Assembly (NCBI GenBank): GCA_022181065.1
Contig: BQMY01000090.1
Location: forward strand, 1 to 64,000
DNA length: 64,000 nucleotides
Direction: 5' to 3'
Source: Melioribacteraceae bacterium
Lineage (GTDB): Bacteria > Bacteroidota > Ignavibacteria > Ignavibacteriales > Melioribacteraceae
Shown: positions 56,818 through 64,000 of the stretch, piece by piece
How positions within the stretch are numbered: the stretch's first letter is position 1
How the letters are laid out: every line of letters starts with the position of its first letter
Program-made: the position numbers and the translations under genes
Notes under the pieces: generated by a model
Seen by the model: only the letters and a program-made list of their open reading frames with translations
What the model was told of the DNA's origin: nothing
Database searches by the model: none

Positions 56818-57753
56818 TTAAAAAGAGGTGGCAATGCCTATGCGATGAAATGCACCTATTGAACCAAGAGAAGAGAACGCATAATCCACAAAATAATCTG
56901 AAACTTTAACGCCCAGACCAATATTGAATCCCGCAAGACCGGCAGTTGTGCCAATTTTCAATTCTTTCCTTTTTTCATTGTCGTATCCGAAACGAAGTTT
57001 GATAACCTTGCTGAGTCTGAATTCACCACCAACGGTAAATTGCTTAAATCTATCCAGAAACTGATCAGCGTCCTCATTAAGGTGATTTATTGAGAAGTAA
57101 AACTTGAATGGCATGTGAGCCAATTCCTTTGAAAAACCGATACGAATATCTAATGGCAGGTCTTCTTTTGCGTCAAGATACGAGGAAATCTGACTTCCGA
57201 TATTTAATGCGGAGAATCCGAAGACCCATTTGCTTTCAGGAATGAGATAATTTACACCAATATCCGCGGCAACCGCTGAAGAACTTTGGTCACTGATTGC
57301 AGACTGAATTACTTTAAAGTTCACTCCGTAGTTGAAGTTTTTATCAATTTCGTTTGCGTATCCCAGAATAAGAACCATATCATATGCGCTAAATTCACCA
57401 AGACGGTTTCCGTATTCATCAGCTTTGGTAAATTCGCCGTAATTTATATACTGAAGTGCGGCTCCGAATCTACCCCAATCTTCAAAAACATGTGAAGCGG
57501 ATATATTCGCGGCGTTTATATCAAGTAAATGATTTAGATATGAGAAAGATACCGGTGTACCTTCAAGAGTATTAATGGCAGCCGGATTATAATAAATCAC
57601 ATCAGGGTCTTCGGTTCCGGCTACATAACTTCCAGCCAGAGCAGCTGCCTTCGGACTTGCGTCAAGACGTAAAAAATCATAGACCGATTGTGATATCAGG
57701 CTTCCGGAAAGGAATAAAAGTAGTAAAAATATTCCAGCAATTTTGTTGTGCAT
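56818..57753 (-). CDS. porQ: Type IX secretion system protein PorQ
   Basis: This 311-residue outer-membrane beta-barrel has a signal peptide (ending LISQ). The family start VYDFLRLDASPKAAALAG and PDVIYYNPAAI fit the PorQ/PorV group, and its length fits PorQ. PorQ binds the T9SS attachment complex (PorU, PorV, PorZ), which processes cargo bearing C-terminal sorting domains like the five in this window. No other T9SS machinery gene is present here. Confidence 0.85.
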   Translation of the reverse strand: MHNKIAGIFLLLLFLSGSLISQSVYDFLRLDASPKAAALAGSYVAGTEDPDVIYYNPAAINTLEGTPVSFSYLNHLLDINAANISASHVFEDWGRFGAALQYINYGEFTKADEYGNRLGEFSAYDMVLILGYANEIDKNFNYGVNFKVIQSAISDQSSSAVAADIGVNYLIPESKWVFGFSALNIGSQISSYLDAKEDLPLDIRIGFSKELAHMPFKFYFSINHLNEDADQFLDRFKQFTVGGEFRLSKVIKLRFGYDNEKRKELKIGTTAGLAGFNIGLGVKVSDYFVDYAFSSLGSIGAFHRIGIATSF

Positions 57754-57842
57754 AAATTCCCCGTAAATTTGATTGTCATTTTAAGTATAAATGGAAATAA
57801 AGGCAAGTCATTTACGATTATTTACCCTATGCTACCATGTTA

Positions 57843-57866
57843 TTGACCGGGAACATATTTGACCGG
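57843..57866. promoter_or_regulatory. Tandem TTGACCGG repeats between porQ and htpX
   Basis: The octamer TTGACCGG occurs at 57843-57850 and again at 57859-57866, a 16-base period. It lies just upstream of the predicted htpX -7 box and may be an operator. Confidence 0.4.
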
Positions 57867-57874
57867 AATTATGT

Positions 57875-57882
57875 TAAATTTG
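57875..57882 (+). promoter_or_regulatory. TAnnTTTG -7 box upstream of htpX
   Basis: TAAATTTG matches the Bacteroidota -7 consensus and lies 25 bases before the htpX ATG. Confidence 0.45.
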
Positions 57883-57906
57883 CAATTAAAATAATGGAGA
57901 AATAAA

Positions 57907-58752
57907 ATGAATGGTGTAAAAACCGCTGTATTGATGACTGTAATGATGGTTCTCTTTATCTTTGTCGGAAGATTGCTCGGCGGGGATTCAGGTATGGTCA
58001 TAGCATTCGTCTTTGCACTTGCCCTGAATTTTGGGTCTTACTGGTTTTCTGATAAAATCGTATTGACTATGTACAAAGCGAAGAGAATCGAAAGAGAGCA
58101 GTCACCCCCTTTGTATGATATGGTGAAAAACCTTTCTGAGAAAGCGGACATTCCCATGCCGAAGGTTTATGTGATTGAATCGAATACACCTAATGCTTTC
58201 GCGACCGGCAGAAATCCGGAGAATGGGGCTGTAGCCGTAACCACAGGTATTATGGAAATTTTGAGCCGCGAGGAGCTGGAAGGTGTGATAGCTCATGAAC
58301 TGGCGCACATTAAACATCGTGATATTTTGATAAGCACCATAACCGCAACTCTTGTTGGTACAATCACATTCGTTGCAAGTATGGCAAGATGGGCGTTTAT
58401 TTTTGGTGGAAGAGACGAAGAGGACGGGAATTTATTCTCTTCACTTGTGCTGATGATTTTAGCCCCGATTGCAGCAACGCTGGTACAGCTCGCGATTTCA
58501 CGCTCGAGAGAATATTCCGCTGATGCCGGGGGCGCTGAGATATCCGGTAATCCTAAAGGTCTGGCATCCGCGCTGGACAAACTTTCACGCGCAAACGAAA
58601 TTGTTCCGATGCGGAATGCGAGTCCGGCATCTGCCCATATGTTCATAGTCAACCCGTTTTCGGGCAAATCTTTGATGAAATTGTTTTCAACTCACCCACC
58701 AATGGAACAAAGAATTTCACGTTTGGAAGAAATTGCCGCCGGAAGAAGATAA
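57907..58752 (+). CDS. htpX: Membrane zinc protease HtpX
   Basis: This M48 metalloprotease degrades misfolded inner-membrane proteins, 281 residues. It has two N-terminal TM segments and the zinc site H130-E131-x2-H134 (AHELAHIKHRD). Two more TM segments follow, then REYSADAGGAEI with the third ligand glutamate. The C-terminal FSTHPPMEQRISRL block is typical. A clear terminator follows. Confidence 0.96.
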   Translation: MNGVKTAVLMTVMMVLFIFVGRLLGGDSGMVIAFVFALALNFGSYWFSDKIVLTMYKAKRIEREQSPPLYDMVKNLSEKADIPMPKVYVIESNTPNAFATGRNPENGAVAVTTGIMEILSREELEGVIAHELAHIKHRDILISTITATLVGTITFVASMARWAFIFGGRDEEDGNLFSSLVLMILAPIAATLVQLAISRSREYSADAGGAEISGNPKGLASALDKLSRANEIVPMRNASPASAHMFIVNPFSGKSLMKLFSTHPPMEQRISRLEEIAAGRR

Positions 58753-58783
58753 AATTTACTGTTTAATTTGTTACCACATAAAT

Positions 58784-58811
58784 CCCGTGGGTTAACTCAC
58801 GGGTTTTTTTT
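58784..58811 (+). terminator. Rho-independent terminator after htpX
   Basis: The stem cccgtg/cacggg with an eight-base loop is followed by a run of eight T. Confidence 0.85.
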
Positions 58812-58911
58812 GTTCTGATACACATGAATTATATTGTTGATATTTTATTCCGAACCATATTATTACCCTGTATAAAAATCTCCTTCACTTTTAATTTTAT
58901 CCTGTTACGAT

Positions 58912-58919
58912 TATATTTG
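58912..58919 (+). promoter_or_regulatory. TAnnTTTG -7 box upstream of the 58952 gene
   Basis: TATATTTG matches the Bacteroidota -7 consensus and lies 33 bases before the ATG. Confidence 0.4.
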
Positions 58920-58951
58920 TTACAAGACTAAATCATTAAACCCGGTAGGAT

Positions 58952-59533
58952 ATGAATTTGCATGCAGCCCTGTTTCTCCTCGGAGTAGTTATTACTCTCA
59001 ACGCGCAAACTAAATCGAATTACGATATAATCCTCGAGATGATGCCGGAAAGTGTAAGTGAAGTTGCTTATGCGTCGGGAAATGAAGAAACGGGCATTGT
59101 TGTAAATTTACCCGCGGGGGGGTCAATATTAAGTAATCGTGTATTAAGTTCTGCCGTGGAGATAAATAAAAAGATTATTTCCGGAACATTTGACGATAAA
59201 AAAAATATAATCTATACTCTTGAAAATATTGAGGTACTTTACGGAGAGTTATTTCACCAGGGGTTTCCCGGAGATTATTATTGTGAACGAACAATTAAGC
59301 TCGGCGGTGTGAACATACTGAAATCAGGCGCGGGAATTGAATCATATCCTTTTGATATTTCCAGAAAAGATACCGTGGAATACGACTCAATTAAGGAACT
59401 TGAACAAGGTGCTTCATTTACCAGAGGTGAAAAACCGGAAGAGCCTTTTTTCAGAAGCATTATTGAACCTGTGATAGCGGTTACTGCCGCGATAGTTACT
59501 GTTTACCTCTTGTTTGATGTAAGGAGTAAATGA
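58952..59533 (+). CDS. Hypothetical envelope protein with C-terminal TM
   Basis: This 193-residue protein is not recognised. It has a signal peptide (about 1-18, ending LNAQ), a mixed alpha/beta middle part and one C-terminal membrane segment (IIEPVIAVTAAIVTVYLLF, about 168-187) with a short basic tail. It lies between htpX and bamD on the same strand. The context suggests envelope biogenesis, but nothing in the sequence confirms it. Confidence 0.65.
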   Translation: MNLHAALFLLGVVITLNAQTKSNYDIILEMMPESVSEVAYASGNEETGIVVNLPAGGSILSNRVLSSAVEINKKIISGTFDDKKNIIYTLENIEVLYGELFHQGFPGDYYCERTIKLGGVNILKSGAGIESYPFDISRKDTVEYDSIKELEQGASFTRGEKPEEPFFRSIIEPVIAVTAAIVTVYLLFDVRSK

Positions 59534-59606
59534 TTCTGGTTTTATTAGTCCCTTTTTTTAACTAATTTTAACGTTTGGAATTTTTATTGTTGGAGATTTT
59601 ATTCAG

Positions 59607-60353
59607 ATGAAATTGAAGATTTTCGGATTATTATTATTTGCCCTGGTGTTATCTGCATGCGGAGATGATATAAATACAAATTTATTCAGTCCTGAAGAGT
59701 ATTTTGAATACGCGCGGGACTTATACCTTGATGAAGATTATGAGCAGGCGCTTAGAGAGTTTCAGTCAATTATACTGCAATATCCCGGTAGCACAATAAC
59801 GGATGATACCCAATATTTTCTTGGTATGACCTATTTCAAGAGGGAAGAATTCCTTCTTGCCGCATACGAATTCAGCAAACTTATCAGGGATATCCCGGCA
59901 AGTGAATTTGTTCCGGAATCACAGTTTATGCTTGCGGAATCATATTATCAGCTTTCCCCCAATTATCAGTTAGACCAGGCATATACTAAAAAGGCTGTAG
60001 AAGAGTACCAGGCTTTTATTGATTTTTTCCCGCTTGATAATAAAGTTGAAGAAGCTGAGAAAAAAATCAATGAAATGAATATCAAGCTGGCTCGAAAAAC
60101 ATATTCCAATGCATATATATATGAAAAAATGGAATATACCAAAGCAGCATTGAAGTATTATGATAAAGTAGCATCAACTTATCACGACACAGAATATGCC
60201 CCGCAGGCACTTTACAGAAAAATAAAAATGAATATGGATAAAAATAATACCGGTGAAGTGTTAAAGGATATCAACTCATTCTTACAAAAGTACCCTGATG
60301 ATCCTAATGCTACTGAGTTATCGGAAATCGAACAGGAATTGCTTGGTAATTAG
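59607..60353 (+). CDS. bamD: Outer membrane assembly lipoprotein BamD
   Basis: This 248-residue lipoprotein has lipobox LSAC with Cys18. Five TPR-like repeats follow, starting EEYFEYARDLYLDEDYEQALREFQSIILQYPGS and including AYEFSKLIRDIPASEFVPESQFMLAESYYQL, the usual BamD pattern. It works with BamA to insert outer-membrane barrels such as PorQ. It is two bases from the thioesterase gene, so they are co-transcribed. Confidence 0.9.
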   Translation: MKLKIFGLLLFALVLSACGDDINTNLFSPEEYFEYARDLYLDEDYEQALREFQSIILQYPGSTITDDTQYFLGMTYFKREEFLLAAYEFSKLIRDIPASEFVPESQFMLAESYYQLSPNYQLDQAYTKKAVEEYQAFIDFFPLDNKVEEAEKKINEMNIKLARKTYSNAYIYEKMEYTKAALKYYDKVASTYHDTEYAPQALYRKIKMNMDKNNTGEVLKDINSFLQKYPDDPNATELSEIEQELLGN

Positions 60354-60355
60354 CT

Positions 60356-60835
60356 ATGAATGATGCAAGAGATTTTAAATATGTGCGTGAGTCAGAAATT
60401 ATTATGACCGAACTTGTACTGCCGAACCACACAAATCAACTTGGTAATCTTCTCGGTGGACAATTAATGCACTGGATAGATATCGCAGCGGCGCTTTCAG
60501 CATCGAAACACGCAAATATTGTGTGTGTTACCGCTTCAGTTGACAAGATTGATTTCCTGCATCCAATTAAATTAGGCAATGTTGTAAATATGGTTGCTTC
60601 CGTTAACCGAGTTTTTAATACTTCGATGGAGGTTGGGGTTAAGGTATATGCCGAATCGCATATCGAAGGTACCCGTATCCATTCAAACTCCGCTTACCTC
60701 ACTTTTGTCGCGGTTGATGGCGAAGGCAAACCCCTAAAAGTAAAGAAACTTATTCCGGAAACAGATGAAGAGAAAAGGAGATACGAAGGAGCTGAATTCA
60801 GACGCGAGCAGAGACTTAAATCGCGACCTGTTTAG
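60356..60835 (+). CDS. Acyl-CoA thioesterase, hotdog fold
   Basis: This 159-residue hotdog protein is of the YciA/ACOT type. It shows NHTNQLGNLLGGQLMHWIDIAAALSASKHA with the active-site Asn/Asp-Gly region, then VDFL-like KIDFLHPIKLGNVV. It hydrolyses acyl-CoA thioesters; chain-length preference is unknown. The start follows the bamD stop within two bases, and its 3' end overlaps the next gene by 71 bases. Confidence 0.9.
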   Translation: MNDARDFKYVRESEIIMTELVLPNHTNQLGNLLGGQLMHWIDIAAALSASKHANIVCVTASVDKIDFLHPIKLGNVVNMVASVNRVFNTSMEVGVKVYAESHIEGTRIHSNSAYLTFVAVDGEGKPLKVKKLIPETDEEKRRYEGAEFRREQRLKSRPV

Positions 60836-62873
60836 TTTCAGTTTGATTTTTTTATTCCTCAGTATCTCTCTGTTCGCGCAGGTTGATATTGACGGATTAG
60901 TCGTAACTTCCAAATACAAAATACCGGAGGGTTTTGAATCTTTTCTGCAATTGGATTACAATAATGATAAACTGACAGATATTGTTGTTTACGGAAAAAA
61001 CAGCAAAGAGTATATTCTTTTCAATGGCGATCAAAAGCTTACTTTTAAAAAACCTACCGAACGATTCTATTTTTATCCTCTTACTGATCTTGCCAAATTA
61101 CGGGACAGAAAAAAACTTGGCAATGTAAAACTTTTTATTTCCAGAGCAGAAAGAATAGCCGGTCTCTCAGCTTTCACTAATTACGGTACACTCCAGCTTT
61201 TAACCCAGATCAAACTGGATTCCTATCCGGATAATATTGTAACAGGTGATTTTGATAAAAACGGATCCAATGAAGCAATACTTTTCGGACTAAATTTTAA
61301 TGGAATCGAGTTGATTCGTGAAAAAAAACTTTCTCTGGAGAGCACCAAGATCGTGAAGAATAAAATCTTCAAATCTGTTTTTCCGATCGACCTTGATTAT
61401 GACGGCTATCCGGATCTTGTCGCGCTTGATCTGCTTGAGAATGGAATCACTATTTTTATTAATGATAAAACGGGTAGCTTTTACAAACAGAGAACCTTGA
61501 ACTATCATTTGAACATTAACGATATAAATCTCGCAGATCCTAATCGAGACGGTTTTACTGACATTGTAATTTATACGGAAAACAGCATTGATGCGTTTCG
61601 TGGTGATTCGGTTTACTCTTTTGGGGAAACCTATAATATTCTTAAAAATACTTCATCAGAATTACTTTGTATCGATAATACATCATTAAGTAATGACGCG
61701 AATTTCTTCCTATACAATAACACCACTTCCTCACTTGATTATTACAAGCAACAGACGGGCTCACAGGAATATGCTGTTTATCCTGTACTGAGAGATTCAG
61801 GTATAACCAAAGTTGAAAAATTGGAGGGGAGTTCGAAGTATGTAGCTCATTCAAAAAAGGGGTGGTTATACATACTGGAAAAATTAACCCCCGATGAAAA
61901 AGTCAGTTTCTACCCCGGGCACGAATTTAATACAATTACATTAAAGGGAAATAATAATGAAACATTTGTTGCCTTATATGATACTTCGGCATTTCAGGCA
62001 AGGTTGTATAAAATTGATGATAATTTGATCCCATGCAATTTTTTTGAAAGTAATCTCAACTACCATTTTAACAGACTGGATTATCTCTATTATGAACAAA
62101 ATAATCTGTTTGTTTTGTGGCGTTACGGTGAAAAGGTAATTGAAATCTTTACGATTACCAACGAACGAATAGTAAAGAGGGAATATATCTATTCCAGATT
62201 GCCTGTTACAAGAATGAAACTTTACTATTCGGGAGTGAAGTCTGATGTAAATCTTATGCTATATGGCGGTACCAATGGAAATATCCTTAGCGAAAATATA
62301 ACCCTGAATTCCAAAGTTATTGAAGATCTGCCCCTCAATTTCGTTGACAGTAATATAGTCGCGCTGGTTCCGGATGTTAAAGAGTATCTTGCGTTACATG
62401 CCTGGAAAAAAGAGGCGGATAGTTTGGTTTATCAGGTTTATAAACCGGGAAACATAAGCAAATATTCCACGGATCAATTGCTTGAATTCCCGGACGAGAA
62501 TAATATAGCCGGATTTTTTGAACTTTCAGAAAATGGCAGCCTGACCCTGATTGAAAGCGAAGGCACAATTAAAGCATTAGTTTTCGATAATGAAAAGTTC
62601 AGTTCCCTGAAAATTGCAAAGCCTGAATTACTCAAGCGAAAATCGAATTTCAGATTTTTTGAATCAGAAAACCAGTTTCTTATTACTTGTGATGATGGAA
62701 AAAAACTATATTCTATCCGCAATGATAAGACGGGATTGAAAGTATCCGAAATAAAAGGGATTGAATTGAAGAATATCAATGACTATTTTATCTTTTCGAT
62801 ACGTAGTAATTGGTATATTGCTTACCTTGATAAAAATTATTTTGTAAATATTGAAAGAATGAATGAAAAATAA
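60765..62873 (+). CDS. Secreted FG-GAP/VCBS-like repeat protein
   Basis: This 702-residue protein has a hydrophobic signal (FSFSLIFLFLSISLFAQ) preceded by about 21 polar residues if the ATG at 60765 is used. It then has repeats with calcium-binding-like loops DYNNDKLTDIVVY, DFDKNGSNEAILF, DLDYDGYPDLVAL and DPNRDGFTDIVIY, as in FG-GAP/VCBS propellers. The second half is less regular. No sorting domain is present. The start is uncertain because it overlaps the thioesterase gene by 71 bases, and a non-ATG start nearer the signal is possible. Confidence 0.72.
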   Translation: MKRKGDTKELNSDASRDLNRDLFSFSLIFLFLSISLFAQVDIDGLVVTSKYKIPEGFESFLQLDYNNDKLTDIVVYGKNSKEYILFNGDQKLTFKKPTERFYFYPLTDLAKLRDRKKLGNVKLFISRAERIAGLSAFTNYGTLQLLTQIKLDSYPDNIVTGDFDKNGSNEAILFGLNFNGIELIREKKLSLESTKIVKNKIFKSVFPIDLDYDGYPDLVALDLLENGITIFINDKTGSFYKQRTLNYHLNINDINLADPNRDGFTDIVIYTENSIDAFRGDSVYSFGETYNILKNTSSELLCIDNTSLSNDANFFLYNNTTSSLDYYKQQTGSQEYAVYPVLRDSGITKVEKLEGSSKYVAHSKKGWLYILEKLTPDEKVSFYPGHEFNTITLKGNNNETFVALYDTSAFQARLYKIDDNLIPCNFFESNLNYHFNRLDYLYYEQNNLFVLWRYGEKVIEIFTITNERIVKREYIYSRLPVTRMKLYYSGVKSDVNLMLYGGTNGNILSENITLNSKVIEDLPLNFVDSNIVALVPDVKEYLALHAWKKEADSLVYQVYKPGNISKYSTDQLLEFPDENNIAGFFELSENGSLTLIESEGTIKALVFDNEKFSSLKIAKPELLKRKSNFRFFESENQFLITCDDGKKLYSIRNDKTGLKVSEIKGIELKNINDYFIFSIRSNWYIAYLDKNYFVNIERMNEK

Positions 62874-64000
62874 GTTAGTTTATCTTCTGCTGTTAAATTT
62901 ACCCATATTCATTGGCGCTCAGAATCTTGATTCCTTGTATAATAAATTTCTGAAATTTAAAACGCACGATGAGCAAGCGTTGTTAAATAAAACCGCGGGG
63001 ACTCATTTTCATGAAGAAAAATGCGGATTTGGTATTCTCGCGAGTGTGGCTGAAAACTTCCAATCATTCACGAAGGAACAGCAAGAGACGATAACTTCGT
63101 TAATTACCCGACCGCAGCTCGATACAAGTATAGTTACTCCAAAAGGTTATTTCCGTATTCATTTCGACACCTCAAATAATCTCAATAATCAGCCGGGTTA
63201 TGATGTTGATTCGCTTGCCGCCGTACTTGATTTTGTCTATGATTATGAAACAGAGGTTTTAGGTTATCCGGCAGCTCCGGGTGACAATGGTGAAGGCGGG
63301 GATGAACTTTACGACTTTTATATTCAGAATCAGTCCCCCGGCTATTATGGTTATACACAGCCCGAATCGATGATCGCAAATTCTCGATGGAGATGTTATT
63401 CGGTTATTGATAACGACTTTAAGGGATATGCATCCGCCGGTCTTGATGGCGCGAAAGTTACCGTTGCTCATGAATATCATCACGCAATACAGATTGGCAG
63501 ATATATTAATAAGTACACTACCGAAGGCTATTATTATGAGATCAGCTCAGTAGCAATGGAAGAGTTTGTGTATGATGATATTAATGATTATTACAACTTT
63601 ATGGGTAGCTACTTTAAAAATAGCCACAGAATGCTTTCTTCAAATAGCGGATATAATACCGGTCATTGGAATATGTTTCTTGAACAGAGATTCGGGCAGC
63701 AGATACTGGTCAGAATTTGGGAATTGATGGCTGAGGGTAATGAATCACTTGTGGCGATGTCGAAAGCTGTAATGGAAAATGGATCCAATTTGAAAACCGA
63801 ATTCAGCACTTTCGGAGTTTGGAATTATTTTACCGGTGAACACGCTGACCCAGAGTTATATTTTGAGGAAGGGGAGCATTATCCTTCTATTACACCATGG
63901 ACAACTCTCAATTTTGATCAGCCGACGAACAGTAATAAGAATACGATAAATATGGAAACTCAGCCGGTTTCCAATTTATACATTCAGGTTGCCAACCAGA
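62863..64000 (+). CDS. Secreted metalloprotease-like protein, cut by the window end
   Basis: An open frame of at least 379 codons starts at the ATG at 62863, overlapping the previous gene by 11 bases, and is still open at the last base. It has a signal peptide (MKNKLVYLLLLNLPIFIGAQ). A zinc-protease motif H203-E204-Y-H-H207 (VAHEYHHAIQIG) is followed by SSVAMEEFVYDD, whose Glu could be the third ligand. The pattern resembles the MXAN_6640/M6-like group of putative secreted metalloproteases. A T9SS sorting domain may follow beyond the window. Confidence 0.72.
   Translation, partial: MKNKLVYLLLLNLPIFIGAQNLDSLYNKFLKFKTHDEQALLNKTAGTHFHEEKCGFGILASVAENFQSFTKEQQETITSLITRPQLDTSIVTPKGYFRIHFDTSNNLNNQPGYDVDSLAAVLDFVYDYETEVLGYPAAPGDNGEGGDELYDFYIQNQSPGYYGYTQPESMIANSRWRCYSVIDNDFKGYASAGLDGAKVTVAHEYHHAIQIGRYINKYTTEGYYYEISSVAMEEFVYDDINDYYNFMGSYFKNSHRMLSSNSGYNTGHWNMFLEQRFGQQILVRIWELMAEGNESLVAMSKAVMENGSNLKTEFSTFGVWNYFTGEHADPELYFEEGEHYPSITPWTTLNFDQPTNSNKNTINMETQPVSNLYIQVANQ

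Overview
The window is 64 kb of chromosome from an AT-rich, Gram-negative bacterium of the Bacteroidota/Chlorobiota/Ignavibacteriota group. Five large secreted proteins end in a type IX secretion (T9SS) C-terminal sorting domain (a YPNPFNP block, then a G(I/V)Y(F/I)Y block and a basic tail). A PorQ-like T9SS component, BamD, and several TAnnTTTG boxes (the Bacteroidota -7 element) near gene starts agree with this. A relative of Ignavibacterium is my best guess, but no 16S gene or search supports it. I see no phage, transposase, CRISPR array or tRNA. The gene content is mostly core chromosome.

Layout. 1-662: intergenic palindromic repeats. 663-5529: T9SS cargo, secreted oligoendopeptidase F, and an IMP dehydrogenase/GMP reductase family enzyme. 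5662-13724: three minus-strand T9SS cargo proteins with beta-propellers; two share a near-identical 3' end and trailer. 14007-20011: a DnaQ-like exonuclease/metallo-beta-lactamase fusion, a 1282-residue T9SS protein with an internal C39-like peptidase domain, and a Nudix hydrolase. 20161-28325: uvrA, a DUF218 protein and a haem cluster hemH-hemG-hemB-hemL. 28773-31339 (minus): a Lon N-domain protein, then an Rrf2 regulator, a small unknown protein, an A-type Fe-S carrier and Mn-type superoxide dismutase behind an IscR-like operator. 31411-32499: intergenic repeats including a 307-bp tandem repeat. 32500-43357: mfd, a Lon-like AAA protease, pyruvate kinase, amrS, a GNAT and pyrG. 43419-53903: a TPR protein, purN-purH, the rod-shape operon mreB-mreC-mreD-mrdA-rodA, dcd and pyrF. 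54033-64000: DUF2851, a lipoprotein, porQ, htpX, an unknown membrane protein, bamD, an acyl-CoA thioesterase, an FG-GAP-like protein and a metalloprotease cut by the window end.

The strongest unusual signals are these. (1) A ferrochelatase homologue whose two catalytic positions (His and Glu in characterised enzymes) read Glu and His, a reciprocal swap in an ungapped alignment, inside an otherwise ordinary haem operon. (2) Interspersed repeats with conserved backbones and hairpin slots whose stems differ completely between copies but stay self-complementary. (3) A fused exonuclease/MBL protein whose exonuclease site lacks the ExoIII His and Asp while the MBL metal site is intact. (4) A superoxide dismutase with a Tat-like leader start and a second internal start with a much better ribosome binding site, which suggests exported and cytosolic forms from one gene. 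(5) Duplicated T9SS sorting-domain/3'-trailer cassettes. All functional statements come from reading the sequence and remembered family knowledge; nothing was searched.
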